Part shown: in pieces, positions 52,596 through 64,000 of the stretch
Position numbering within the stretch: the first letter of the stretch is position 1
Layout: each line of letters begins with the position of its first letter
NCBI RefSeq assembly: GCF_021130785.1
Contig: NC_060207.1
Coordinates: 3,184,501-3,248,500, forward strand
Length of the DNA: 64,000 nt
Direction: 5' to 3'
From: Homalodisca vitripennis
Taxonomy: Eukaryota > Arthropoda > Insecta > Hemiptera > Cicadellidae
Notes under the pieces: model-generated
What the model was told of the DNA's origin: nothing
Seen by the model: only the letters and a program-made list of their open reading frames with translations
Database searches by the model: none
Made by a program: the position numbers and the translations under genes

Positions 52596-54149
52596 CCCCT
52601 GCGACGTAGTTTCTGTGCTATCACCTATTAAAAACTAAATGTAACTACAAAAACAAAAGAGTCCTAAGGCAGATTTACTCTCATTCGATCCCATTCCTAT
52701 TTACAAATATCTACTGAAACCCATGAGGTAAAGTTCAAGACAGCCGCACCTGTTGCCGCAGCTCCTAGAAGTAGCGATCCCACTTACAGACTTTAAATAT
52801 TTTTATTTTAAATAAACCATTGTTATGTATTAAAATATTCTTACTCTACTCTAGATGACGAGTGGTCTGGCAACTCTCGATCTGATCTTTAGATCTTGAG
52901 CTATGGAAGTCTGCTTACTTCAACTAAGCGACAGGAGACTGGAGACAGTTAATCGTATCAACACTGAAGCAAAGCTAATAGTACCAAACAGTGGTAGTGA
53001 ATTGAAACATTCATAATTTTATTCGTATTGTAGTTATTTCCTCTTGTCAACACGCAATCAACATCATTACTCACCGTTTCATTACCGTTGATTACAAAGC
53101 AGTATAAAAATATAAAAACATTACTTCATTAGATATTAATTATTGATTAAATACAGTATGCTTGCTGTAAATGCTATATTGCACCTAATGGTATCCCCAA
53201 GTTAATGTTTAATACTCGTATTGATTTACAAAATAATTGCTTTTAATTTACAATATTACTGTCATTATTTACACTGTTTTAGAAATAAACGTTTATACAA
53301 ACAATAATAGGTTTTTGTTCAATAAAATGTAAAGTTAAAAAAGACAAACAAACGTCAATGCCCCCAGAGGGAGGCTTTCAGCAGGATGTTGACTTTCAAC
53401 ATCACAAGTTTCAGAGCTGAGACAACAACACAAGTTTCTGTGATAACTGCAAGTTGATACGCAAGTTTCTCCAAGTCGTCCCTCAACAAATGTCACGTGT
53501 TGATTTATGATACTTAGCACGTTGACGCCCAGCTACGAAGGATGATCTGTTATGACTAAATTTTTTGTCCATTACATTAACAAGTTCAACAATAATCATC
53601 TAAAATATTTTATAAAGCATGCTTTGCATACAGTTAAATGGAGTTGTTCCTTTTTGATTAAAACGTGTGAATACATATTGACAAAATCAGATATTTAGGT
53701 TACTGACATCTCTTTATACAATTATCCACTGTCATTATTTGAGGAAACTTACTACTGCATAATTCAATAAGGATGATCCACAGAGTATTTATGTAAGTTT
53801 TGTTTCTAAATTAAGACCGCATTTACCTAAAATAGTCGTTATTGTATTTTAATAAGCTACAGTAGCTCACGTTTAATACAACGCATCGTACGGGAGTTGT
53901 CTAGCCTAAACATTGTATTATAACTAATTTTTACTATAAACTTGTACTATATAGTTCTGAACATTGTCTAGATATAAAAATATATATCCTAAAAATAGTT
54001 CAAACCCAGACACAATATCATACAAACTAATGAAGCTATTCAAGACTAGATAGCAGAGAGCCGTGTAGAAATGACTTTAGGGAGGCTGCTGACTACCCAA
54101 ACTCTGCATTCTTGGGACACTTCTGTACCACTACACAAATTGTACAGGT
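52596..54149. other. Non-coding stretch
   Basis: A 61-codon minus frame at 53335-53520 is Cys-containing but unrecognised. Otherwise AT-rich, nothing identified. Confidence 0.5.
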
Positions 54150-56150
54150 CTTAACCAGGCAACCAAATTTAACGAACCTTGACCGTACCACACCCCAGTG
54201 GAGAGTGTTAGACTCAGGCTATCTATAATCAGGCAACCAAACTTAACGAATCTTGAACACTTTACCACACCCCAGTGGAGAGTGACAGACATAACCATTA
54301 CCAGGCAACCAAACGTAACGAACCTTGACCGCTCTACCACACCCCAGTGGAGAGGGACAGACGTATCCATGACCAGCCAACCAAACGTAACGAACCTTGA
54401 CCGCTCTACCACACCCCAGTGGAGAGTGACAGACGTATCCATAACCAGGCAACCAAACTTAAAGAATCTTGACCACTCTACCACACCTCAGTGGAGAGTG
54501 ACAGACGTATCCATAACCAGGCAACCAAACTTAAAGAATCTTGACCACTCTACCACACCTCAGTGGAGAGTGACAGACGTATCCATAACCAGGCAACCAA
54601 ACGTAACGAACCTTGACCGCTCTACCACACCCCAGTGGAGAGTGACAGACGTATCCATAACCAGGCAACCAAACGTAACGAACCTTGACCGCTCTACCAC
54701 ACCTCAGTGGAGAGTGACAGACGTATCCATTACCAGGCAACCAAACGTAACGAACCTTGACCGCTCTACCACACCCCAGTGGAGAGTGACAGACGTATCC
54801 ATAACCAGGCAACCAAACTTAAAGAATCTTGACCACTCTACCACACCTCAGTGGAGAGTGACAGACGTATCCATAACCAGGCAACCAAACTTGAAGAATC
54901 TTGACCACTCTACCACACCTCAGTGGAGAGTGACAGACGTATCCATAACCAGGCAACCAAACTTAAAGAATCTTGACCACTCTACCACACCTCAGTGGAG
55001 AGTGACAGACGTATCCATAACCAGGCAACCAAACGTAATGAACCATGACCGCTCTACCACGCCCCCGTGGAGAGTGTTAGACTTAGGCTATCTATAATCA
55101 TGTAACCATACTTAATGAATCTTGACCGCTCTACCACGTCCCCGTGGAGAGTGTTAGACTTAGCCTATCTATAATCATGTAACCATACTTAATGAATCTT
55201 GACCACTCTACCACACCCCAGTGGAGAGTGACAGACGTATCCATAACCAGGCAACCAAACCTAACTAATCTTGACCACTCTACCACACCCCAGTGGAGAG
55301 TGACAGACGCATCCATAACTAGGCAACCAAACGTAATGAACCATGACCGCTCTACCACACCCAGTGGAGAGTGTTAGACTTAGGCTATCTATAATCAGGC
55401 AACCAAATTTAATGAATCTTGACCACTCTACCACACCCCAGTGGAGAGTGTTAGACTTAGGCTATCTATAATCAGGCAACCAAACTTAATGAATCTTGAC
55501 CACTCTACCAAACCCCAGTGGAGAGTGACAGACGTAGGCTATCTATAACCAGGCAACCAAACTTAATGTATCTTGACCACTCTACCACACCCCAGTGGAG
55601 AGTGACAGACGTAGGCTATCTATAACCAGGCAACCAAACTTAATGGATCTTGACCACTCTACCACACCCCAGTGGAGAGTGTTAGTCGTAGGCTATCTAT
55701 AACCAGGCAACCAAACTTAATGAATCTTGACCACTCTACCACACCCCAGTGGAGAGTGTTAGACGTAGGCTATCTCTAACCAGGCAAACAAACTTAATGG
55801 ATCTTGACCACTCTACCATACCCCAGTGGAGAGTGTTAGACGTAGGCTATCTCTAACAAGGCAACCAAACTTAATGGATCTTGACCACTCTACCACACCC
55901 CAGTGGAGAGTGTTAGACGTAGGCTATCTCTAACCAGGCAAACAAACTTAATGGATCTTGACCACTCTACCATACCCCGTTGGAGAGTGTTAGACGTAGG
56001 CTATCTATAACCAGGCAAACAAACTTAATGGATCTTGACCACTCTACCACACCCTAGTGGAGAGTGTTAGACTTATCCATAACCAGGCAACCAAACTTAA
56101 CGAACCTTGACTGGTCTAGCACCCCATTGGAGAGTGTTAGACGTATCCGT
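54150..56150. repeat. 72/77-bp minisatellite array, about 27 copies
   Basis: The unit reads caggcaaccaaac...cttgaccactctaccacaccccagtggagagtg. Two length classes exist: 72 bp (gtatccataacc) and 77 bp (gtaggctatctataacc). The 72-bp form dominates 54280-55070 and gives a 24-codon open frame (54198-55097, 299 codons, unit near TDVSITRQPNLKNLDHSTTP). The 77-bp form dominates 55370-56040 and destroys the frame. Within the 72-bp block two subtypes (cgtaacgaacc and cttaaagaatc) occur in runs. Minus-strand frames are also open, so coding is unlikely. Confidence 0.95.
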
Positions 56151-59100
56151 AAGACAGTGTTTGCTTAGAATAATCTATTTAATTGGCAGTGCAGACAAAC
56201 TTAATCTAATTATGGTGGGTCACGGTTCACTTTGACAGCCGCTAAACGTAAGGGAAGATGAGTTTAAAGAATGAAATGAACATTAATCCTAGCAGTACGT
56301 ATTAATACACTTTATTTCCTTAAACAATCTTCTTCAAAAGCAAAGGAAAATAGAACTTTAATACATTAATTTATTCGAATGTACTTAATTTTATATTTGA
56401 GCAAATAAAAAATGTTTGAATTTTAATGAAAACCTACTATTCATCAGACCTAAAATATAAGCCTTTGTTTGCTGACAGAGGGAGTGTTTTTGCCGCAGCT
56501 ACTCGCGCATTCCGTGTGGTTCGTTAACGGTTGTCTGACTTTGTTTTGTGTTTCAATTCCAATACACTTTTTATCTAAAGGACAGGTATTCCTTGTACCA
56601 TGATTTATTCAACTTGGAATATTTTTACATTAATAAACAAGACAGTTACAAACAAAATAATGTATTCTGATGGTTAAGTTTAAATAAACATACCTTTACA
56701 TTACGGGAATCGTACAAAATCACAGAGTTTAGGCTAAATATTTATATCATACATACGAGTACAAGATTAAATACTAATTTTTTAAATGAATGAATACATA
56801 CAATTTCATTCAGTAGTTTAACGTGTAACGTGGGCTATGGTATGGTCATTTCTAGGTATCTGTAATGTAGAACTCATTCTACATTATAAATTTTAATTTA
56901 TCAATGTTGCAGCGCGCCGATATTGTGCCAATCATACCAACGCCCATACGTCATGGATGCCTTTCCTGCTGATAAGATTATCCCATTGAACTCCGGTGTA
57001 CTGTTCACTTCACTATATGACGTCACGCTGCTACTGGTGAACTGATAACGAACAGCTGGTATGTGTGATTAGTTAGAAAGCTCGGGGAGTTTTCAGGAGT
57101 ACACAGAGGCATTATTGTGTATCTATTTTGTATTTGTCAGTAATTATTTGTGTATGATGGTGCATGTCTACGCCATATATTTTATCGATTAGTTTAATAA
57201 TTTTTTCGAATCATGTGGTAACAATGTTTACCTAATTTGTTCATGAACTTTGAAAATAAGGGCTTGGTTCCATAGATGAAGATCGGAGGTGTTGATCTTT
57301 ATAGTCAAGATGGGAGTAAGAAGATGAGGAATGCAATTTCAACTTTTACAGCTTTCCTTGTGGGAAAAAGTAAAACACACTTCATTAAAAAAAAAACAAT
57401 CAGTTAATGAAGATGTTATGAAAATATTACTAAATAACATATAGCATGGTATAAAAATAGACAGAAGTTTTTTTTATAATGCTATGGTTAATATCACTGA
57501 TTTGTAATTATTGGAACATTCGGTCCAATGTTTAGGAATGTTTTGTATACAAATTTTCCGAAATTTATTTTTATTTTCTTTTTAGTGTGTCCATACAAAA
57601 GTAATAAGTACCACACACAATCCACGTCTTAGCTCACATATTAAGGTATTACTTTAAGAAGTCTCACAAAAGGAACTAACGAAATACAATCAATTAATCA
57701 TGGAAGATAAATAATGCATTACTCCCGATGTAGTTTTAAAGGACTCTTCCTTGTGAATAATGATTGAAGGCCTACTCGTAATATTAAAGAAATAAAAAAA
57801 AATATTTCACTAAAATTCAAAGGAAAATTATGAACATTTGTCCAATAAAATGAATGTCAAGTATGAAACACGTCAGACTTAAATATCAGTAGGTGTAGAA
57901 ATATTATTTTTAAACTAGAATGAAGTAGGCATTTAAATAGTTTAATTTGACAAAATTATATCAGTGAAATAACCATATGAAACAAGCCGATACTTTCATT
58001 AAGTAATTTGTGCTATAAGGTCAATTTATTAATTTAATCTGAAACAAACTATATTCGACCAATGTTACAATATTACAATAAGACTTTGAACAATTCTACT
58101 ATCCACATTTTTTTATAATTAAAAAAGGTATAAATTAATTTATTTCGGTTTATATAATTTCCTATTTAACCGGCGATAGAAGAAGAGACCAAATATTTAA
58201 TGAACTCAATTGTTAATAATTCCAGCACAAAGTACAGACAATTGATGGTTGTATATTAAAAATTATAGCTGAAAATTTAGAACAAAACATCAATGTTAGT
58301 TACAGGCTATCCAAAAAATATTTTTATTCGTCCGATTCATAATTAGTTGATAAACACATTATTGTTTTTACAGAGATGTACAAGAGTCACTTATTGATTT
58401 ACTTTTTACTACCTATACCTCAAATAATATTCAAATCTGCTTTAAATAGAATACCAGAACTTCTGTTTTTTGGCTTGCTTTTTGGTTACCAGTGGAATAT
58501 GTGTGTTTTTTATACGGAATAAGCTTTGTTTGGTTTTAAAAAACAAATATGCTATCCAAGGGTCAAAGGATATACCAATTTTCTACCACAAACCACTAAC
58601 GACAATAAAAACGCTGTTTTTATATGAGAGCGAGTATTTCCAGACTTACTGTCCAGACTTTAACTAAGGCAATGTACTTCTGTTTAAAAATAATTTTCCA
58701 AAATGTCTTTATCAGGTAGGAAATAAGTAAAATATTTACTTTTATCTATACCTGAGCCCATAAAGGATGATAAGGGATTTAGTATTTCACCTAAGTTACT
58801 TCAGTGAACTTATAACTAAGACGAAAGTCCGTTACTGAGCGACAAAGTAATCACACAATTTTTAACGACTTTGTAATACATTTTTGTTTCTAAAATGGTT
58901 TTGAACTGTTATGAAGTGCTCTAGTAATATCATCAGGATAGATAAAAAAGACTATCACAGAATTCCAATGAATTTGAAAATTCTATACAGTATACTAAAA
59001 AGCTGAGAAAACACGTAGCAATTTATATATTTGTATACTCTGTACCGTTATTTAGTTTTACTTCACATAATAAATATTTTCGCAACTCAGTTACTTGTTA

Positions 59101-59159
59101 CTAGGTAGTATAAGTTATATCTGATGTTGTTAGAACTAAATTCTTGGCAGATTGATAAC
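56151..59159. other. Mostly AT-rich non-coding; one GC-richer patch
   Basis: The patch at 56900-57110 holds a perfect CRE palindrome TGACGTCA (57018-57025) and a donor-like ctg/gtatgt at about 57058, which might mark a transcription start. The rest is AT-rich. A 65-codon frame at 58470-58667 has no motif. Confidence 0.35.
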
Positions 59160-59640
59160 CTAATTTGCACGCGTATTAATTATTTCTCTCGGAACTTTGT
59201 AGCTGCCGAACCTCGCTACCGAAGCAAAACCTCGCGCCTTGTCCGTAAGTAAAAATTTATGTTTTCGTTTCACAACTTAAACCTTTCATGTGAGGCATCT
59301 AATTTGAATGTAATGTAAAGTAAAATTATAACTTGTAAAGTAACTTAACTTGATTGTGTTTTATTTTCCAGATCAACTTGGATAATATTTGTGGCGATGT
59401 CCTTCTGACGAGACCACGTTGTCGTGATTGTAAGTTGTCTCGATAAATGCCTAATATCGTCGCGATTGTGTTTTAGGCAAGTTGCAGTTCGCTCTTCGAA
59501 CTCACTTCTTGAGTTCAAGCCCAATTACTTCATGTTTTAGACTTCCAGTCTACTAATCTTCCCCTTTTCCCAATACAGCTGCATTGTCGAGCCAAAATGC
59601 TGACGCTCGCGTTTGTGATGCTAGTTCATCGTAAAGAGAA
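59160..59640 (+). other. Candidate spliced 5' exons of an unknown transcript
   Basis: A GC-richer segment ends in a donor-like ttgtcc/gtaagt (GT at ~59246). An acceptor-like tgttttattttccag ends at ~59371. A 58-nt exon follows to a donor-like cgtgatt/gtaagt (~59430). A further acceptor-like cttccccttttcccaatacag ends at ~59579 and is followed 18 nt later by ATG with MLTLAFVMLVH and a donor-like catc/gtaaag. Joining the first two segments keeps one frame open for ~30 codons. This could be the start of a gene or a non-coding RNA. No protein homology is recognised. Confidence 0.25.
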
Positions 59641-60439
59641 GTTATGTTTAAAGTTTTAACAATTATTAATTTTGAAGGTACAATCCATAGAACATTGGAA
59701 TATTTAGGCCCATCCCATGGTATCATGTTTTAGTTCATTCATACTCTATTTGGAAGCAACGTTTATTTCTATAAAGTATTTGGCAATACTTTATTTTATT
59801 TTACCAACTAGAAGTGGTGCTTTCATGTTTATTTGCCAATATTAAACATAAACGTAAACTTCGAATTTCGAGTATTCATTACTACAACCTCAGCGGTATG
59901 CAACCCCATGTTTATTGTTCGTTCGGTAAAACTCTTATAAGAAATTATCAGATGAACAGTATATATACAAACATGTATTTTAATCATATATGAAAAAATA
60001 TATAAGTATCTCTTTTGTTGAATAAATACGACTTCCCGCATATCCTAGTTTAATTTTGCTTAGTTCATCTCTACAGCTAGATTACACTTGATGTTGTAAT
60101 CTATGGTCTCCGATGTCGAAACGGTGCAAAGAAGTTCTTATAAGTTTGTTCGTCACCGAGTCTTACACGTCTTACGACGGAGCTGGATTCCAGATTTCTG
60201 AAGTCAAGTCTGTTAGTGATATGGTCTGATTTCAGACGTCGGATTGTAGCTGAACTGAACATTCTCAATTAACCGTCCTCACCACAGCTAAGACGGTTAC
60301 TTTTAGTACTTATACTTTTGTTACGTATAATTACTTTTAGTAACTGCGTATGGCGCATAAATAATTTCCTGGCGTTTTACATACGGCTCGCTACCCTGAT
60401 AATTTCTGTATAGTATTATCTACAATTTTCTGTATAAGT

Positions 60440-61940
60440 TTTTGAACTGATGGGATATTGTTTTGCTGGTTCTGAAGCTACCTCAATGGTGTAACATGAA
60501 TACCGATCTACTTCTAAAGTTACTCCGCCTTCTGGTGTTTTTCAGGGCTCGCAGCTGGGGTAGCCTACTACTACTCGTTTAATATGCTCAGCAATGATAT
60601 CACTTCAGGTCATGGCGTGGAGCTATTATTGTTCCTCGATGACACGAATACTGACTATCTTCTAAAGTTACTCCGCCTTTTGGTGTTTTTCAGGGCTCGC
60701 AGCTGGGGTACTATTAGTTTAATATGTTCAGCAATGATATCACTTCATCTCATGGCGTGGAGCTATTATTGTTCCTCGATGACACGAATACTGACTATCT
60801 TCTAAAGTTACTCCTCCTTTTGGAGTTTTTTCAGGGCTCGAAGCTGGGGTACTACTAGTTTAATATGTTCAGCAATGATATCACTTCATCTCATGGCGTG
60901 GAGCTATTATTGTTCCTCGATGACACGAATACTGACTATCTTCTAAAGTTACTCCTCCTTTTGGTGTTTTTCAGGGCTCGAAGCTGGGGTACTACTAGTT
61001 TAATATGTTCAGCAATGATATCACTTCATCTCATGGCGTGGAGCTATTATTGTTCCTCGATGACACGAATACTGACTATCTTCTAAAGTTACTCCTCCTT
61101 TTGGTGTTTTTCAGGGCTCGAAGCTGGGGTACTATTAGTTTAATATGTTCAGCAATGATATCACTTCATATCATGGCGTGGAGCTGTTATTGTTCCTCGA
61201 TGACATGAAGATCTTCCTTCAGTGTAAGTGTGAACAGCACTGTCTGAAAACACAGCAATTCTGGGGATTAAGGTCTAGTGTAAGTTAAAATACATGGTAC
61301 ACAAAATATTTCGCGTCCTATTTTTATAGAGATAAGAACAAGATCTTCTTCGACAATAAACTGGCAAATTCGCTGCTTGTAAGAGTCATGGAGGTTATAG
61401 ACTTGGGTGTGACAATAATCTAACCTTTAATGTCCGTATATCTAGCTCTATCAGTAGAATTCTGAAGCTTGTGATTCGTTCTACGTACAAAGGGTATCAA
61501 CAGTTTAGTAGTATTGAAGTTTATTTATTGCACATCGGTGAGACAGTTACTCAAATTTACATCGGTCTCCCAGACGGTAACCCTGTCTGAGAGGCTTGGT
61601 TCACGATCTGGCAGAGACAGAGAGGGTGGTTGCGTGTGCCCTACCGTGAAGTGTGAGTGAGCTGGCTAAAACTTTGCGCCTCAAGGTGCTGAAGAAAAGG
61701 CGCAATGTCCAAGTAGTGGTTTGGTTCTGTAACACTCCTGAACAACCTGATGGACTTCCCTGAACTTCAACTCATATCCTTTAGAATATCGTGAGATACT
61801 AGATCATAGTAAGAGGCATCATTCCACTTCTTCGGTAGCCAGGGTCCAGAGACTGAATAATTGGGTCTACAAACATATAGATTTATTTTCGGACAGCGAG
61901 GATGACACTAAGTATCTTTCCAGATCTGAATGGTAACAAT
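60440..61940 (+). mobile_element. LINE (CR1/Jockey-like) RT relic with tandem palm segment
   Basis: Upstream of the tandem part, WF-stop-SYLNGVT (about 60462-60490) matches the WF.SYLS.R block. The tandem part carries SGVFQGS...LFN.FSNDI...LLLFLDD, matching SGVPQGS..GPLLFN.FIND...LLFADD (motifs B' and C). After the last copy come MKIFLQC, RDKNKIFFDNKLANSLL, VIDLGV and LTFNVRISSSISR-type pieces (61330-61460). C-terminal pieces LLNNLMDFPEL (about 61735-61765) and HHSTSSVARVQRLNNWVYK (about 61820-61880) follow, with a stop at 61934-61936. Frameshifts and stops are numerous. The copy is a dead 3' portion. Confidence 0.8.
60512..61210 (+). repeat. Five tandem ~140-bp copies of the RT palm segment
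   Basis: Units start at ttctaaagttactcc at 60512, 60660, 60800, 60941 and 61081. Spacing is 148, 140, 141 and 140 bp; the first copy has an 8-bp extra near 60562. Each unit runs from just before SGVFQGS to just after FLDD. Because 140 is not a multiple of 3, successive copies lie in different frames, which alone rules out a functional multi-palm protein. The last copy changes from gacacgaat to gacatgaag and passes into the normal downstream RT sequence, so the amplification happened inside an existing LINE copy. Confidence 0.9.
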
Positions 61941-62225
61941 TATAACGTGTAATCGGAGTAGGGATAGTTTATAGGACTATATAACCCTAAGACACCGGAT
62001 AGAACAGCGGGGAAGGGTAAAATCCAGGGTTCGAATGGGAGAGGTAGTTTCCAAGGTCAGATCAGACCCGAATTAATGTAGAACCAAAAGCCCAAGCAAA
62101 TACAGCACCGATGATAAACGGATCAACAGGCTTTTATCATTGCCGACTCGAAAAAAAAGGAAATAAAGGGAAGGCGTCAGATTTGTTTAGGATGACTGTT
62201 CTCCTACCAAAACGTTACCTAACAC
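61941..62225. other. Unrecognised stretch after the LINE
   Basis: Moderate GC. A ggttcgaatggg sequence at ~62027 resembles a Pol III B box, but no matching A box or tRNA fold was convincing. It may be LINE 3' UTR. Confidence 0.3.
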
Positions 62226-62560
62226 GACAGTTGCTAGTTCAACTCAAGCTCGAAAATAAGGAACGTTGGTGCCAACGTACGTCAAGCCACCCAGCGGCCT
62301 CGAAAGGAAACGATAAACTAAATAAAACCTATTAAATCACGTCTAGCCTGAAGATCAGAAAAGCTGGTGCCAACGTACCTCAAGCAACCCAGCGGCCTCA
62401 AAAGAAACGATAAACTAGATAAAAACTAAATGCGAACACTACTTCGCACAACATCGTGCCTGGCTCGACTTAAGCTCGAAACTAAGGAACGCTGTTGCCA
62501 ACTTACGTCAAGCGACCCAGGGGCATCGAAAAAAACGATATACGAAATAAAAGCTAAATT
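62226..62560. repeat. Three degenerate copies of a ~100-127-bp repeat
   Basis: gccaacgtacgtcaag (~62271), gccaacgtacctcaag (~62370) and gccaacttacgtcaag (~62497) are each followed by acccagsgg and aacgataaac-like sequence, and two are preceded by aagctcgaaa-taaggaacg. Tandem, about 75-80% similar. A 74-codon frame at 62111-62335 crosses it and looks incidental. Possibly a SINE or LINE-tail relic. Confidence 0.6.
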
Positions 62561-62759
62561 CTAACTCCTCGTTACTAGTAATAAATTTAGTCCTATCCGT
62601 TCTGATAGACTTTCTTGCTAAATTTTATATGTAAAATCATATTCTATTAGCAGTTTAATTACGTAATCTCATTTACTGATCGTATCGTTAGTGACTAGGC
62701 CAGTGCAGGCAAAAACGTGTTCTGGCAGGCAAAATGAGTGCCTACTACGGCTAGGACTT

Positions 62760-62995
62760 ACTTGCACCTTATCGCGTCGTATCGTGGGGCGGTGACTCCG
62801 ACTCGACGACTCTGATTCGACGACTCCGACTGAAACCGAGTCAGCCAGGCACAGCGTATTTACATACTGTAATTTCTGAGCCGACCGCTGTAAGGCGCTT
62901 CAGCCCCCCGGATAAGCGATCTCCGGCGGGCTTATCCTGAAACTCCGTGTCTTACCCGGCCGAGCCGGACCTCGCCAGCTGACTTCTTCTGCGTT
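62760..62995. other. GC-rich patch with short repeats and a hairpin
   Basis: A 14-bp repeat gactccgactcgac occurs about 2.7 times at 62794-62833. A perfect 8-bp stem ggataagc/gcttatcc (62910-62917, 62930-62937) encloses 12 nt. The composition is unlike the flanks. It could belong to an unrecognised element end. No gene found. Confidence 0.35.
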
Positions 62996-64000
62996 GAGCT
63001 TGTATACACATACACATTCATTTATATATACATACACTGAGCCATCAGTTACTGTGTGATTCTGTAGTGGTCCTTTATTATACTATCACTACATCATGTT
63101 TTTGTTATCATTGTATTAAGTACTAAAGTTTAAAAATGGTTTGCCCATTGAAAATACATAAAAAATTTAAACTCTAGTGAAAGACTATAAATAAACCGTC
63201 TGATTTTCACAAATAATGATTGTATTGAGATAGCCTATCTAATACAGAAAACAATACCTGCAGTTAATCACCTTGTGTGACCAAGACTTTAGCGGTCACG
63301 GTATTATCTGCCCAAGCTCTAGCTGTAGGATTCTTGGTAGCCCCTTCCTTTGTGTCAATGGACACTAATGAGTAAGTCTGGTTACGTGTGAGTACCCGGT
63401 TGTTAGTTAATTATATCGATATTGCTTTGTTTGGTGTAAGACAAATCAACTATATGTAAATGTAATTAACTATTATTATATTACATTGTCCTTTGTTACT
63501 ATATAAATCTGTAATGGTTGAGTATGAAATCCACGTATGCTACATTCAATTATGGTTTTAAATATTAGTGGAAATATCAACTACAAAATGCCGCTGATCA
63601 TTGTTAAGTAGGAAGTACTCATGTTGATTAGATTAACATTTTTGCCCGCCATATTGAAAACAGGTACATTAAAATAAATGTTGTTCAAATTGAAAACATT
63701 TTAGTTGTCTGTACCTTGTCACTTCAAAATATTATAAAGACGTCTTTTGTGGGCATTACATAATACTGTTAAGGGATCGGAGGCTACTTTGAACACCTAC
63801 TTAACTGAAGGTGATGAGTAATACAGTATTTTATTCCATTGATCTCTTAGCATAACTGTGCTGAAAAAAATATGTTATTATCACTAAAAGTATTAATATG
63901 TGAGGAATACATAAATACATGGAAATTAGATTCCTGCATCATGTTCAGTGAAAATATACATTGAAAATAGGCCAGTGGTTTCTCATATTCTCATACTAAA
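62996..64000. other. AT-rich non-coding stretch to window end
   Basis: Nothing recognised apart from tatacacatacacat-like simple sequence near 63005-63040. Confidence 0.55.

Noticed and set aside
51738..52631. Three consecutive frames with a 20-residue repeat as an exon
   Set aside because: CAA to TAA stops occur inside the array at the same unit position in two copies, showing no coding constraint.
54198..55097. 299-codon frame as a protein
   Set aside because: It is made only of 72-bp minisatellite units, the minus strand is also open, and it ends where 77-bp units begin.
57018..57025. CRE palindrome as a proven promoter
   Set aside because: One 8-bp match in 64 kb is weak evidence. It is mentioned only in the description of the patch.
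62027..62040. tRNA or SINE B box (ggttcgaatggg)
   Set aside because: No A box at the right distance and no cloverleaf could be drawn by eye.

Overview
The window looks like AT-rich, gene-poor DNA from an animal nuclear genome, most likely an insect or other arthropod. The evidence is indirect: a low-GC background, microsatellites, long minisatellite arrays, and decayed copies of three eukaryotic element classes (a Helitron, Penelope-like and CR1/Jockey-like retroelements). No bacterial operon, ribosome binding site, CRISPR array or complete host gene can be recognised. No tRNA or rRNA gene was seen by eye.

Layout. 1-254: a 152-bp tandem duplication. 890-1290: a decayed repeat with about 130-bp periodicity, seen again at 37.76-38.11 kb. 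1682-6035: a 57-bp minisatellite, about 76 copies, open in one frame for 791 codons. 6.04-10.45 kb: AT-rich, with a possible minus-strand promoter and first exon at 9.40-9.56 kb. 10451-12733: a 2.28-kb Helitron with both termini intact, containing a broken helicase gene. 12.7-19.0 kb: nothing recognisable. 19.05-20.29 kb: a LINE relic (PHD-type ORF1 plus a piece of reverse transcriptase). 22.71-22.88 kb: a foldback repeat. 29.27-30.96 kb: a Penelope-like relic with both catalytic motifs damaged. 31407-31490: (AC)42. 34104-37161: a 132-bp minisatellite, about 23 copies. 39055-39402: a perfect 172-bp duplication. 42.3-42.5 kb: a piece related to the Helitron. 42768-43024: a 122-bp-arm palindrome carrying a hammerhead-like core on each strand. 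46267-46358: AT microsatellite. 51813-52595: a 60-bp minisatellite. 54150-56150: a 72/77-bp minisatellite. 60.44-61.94 kb: a LINE reverse transcriptase relic whose palm segment is amplified five times in tandem. 62.2-63.0 kb: degenerate repeats and a GC-rich patch.

The elements do not form a pathway. They record repeated invasion and local tandem amplification: five arrays make up about 17% of the window. The long open frames in the arrays arise mostly because the repeat period is divisible by three and the consensus lacks a stop in one frame. In-array stops and frameshifts argue against coding function. The most interesting items are the tandem reverse-transcriptase palm array, the palindrome with hammerhead-like cores, and the Helitron with readable ends.
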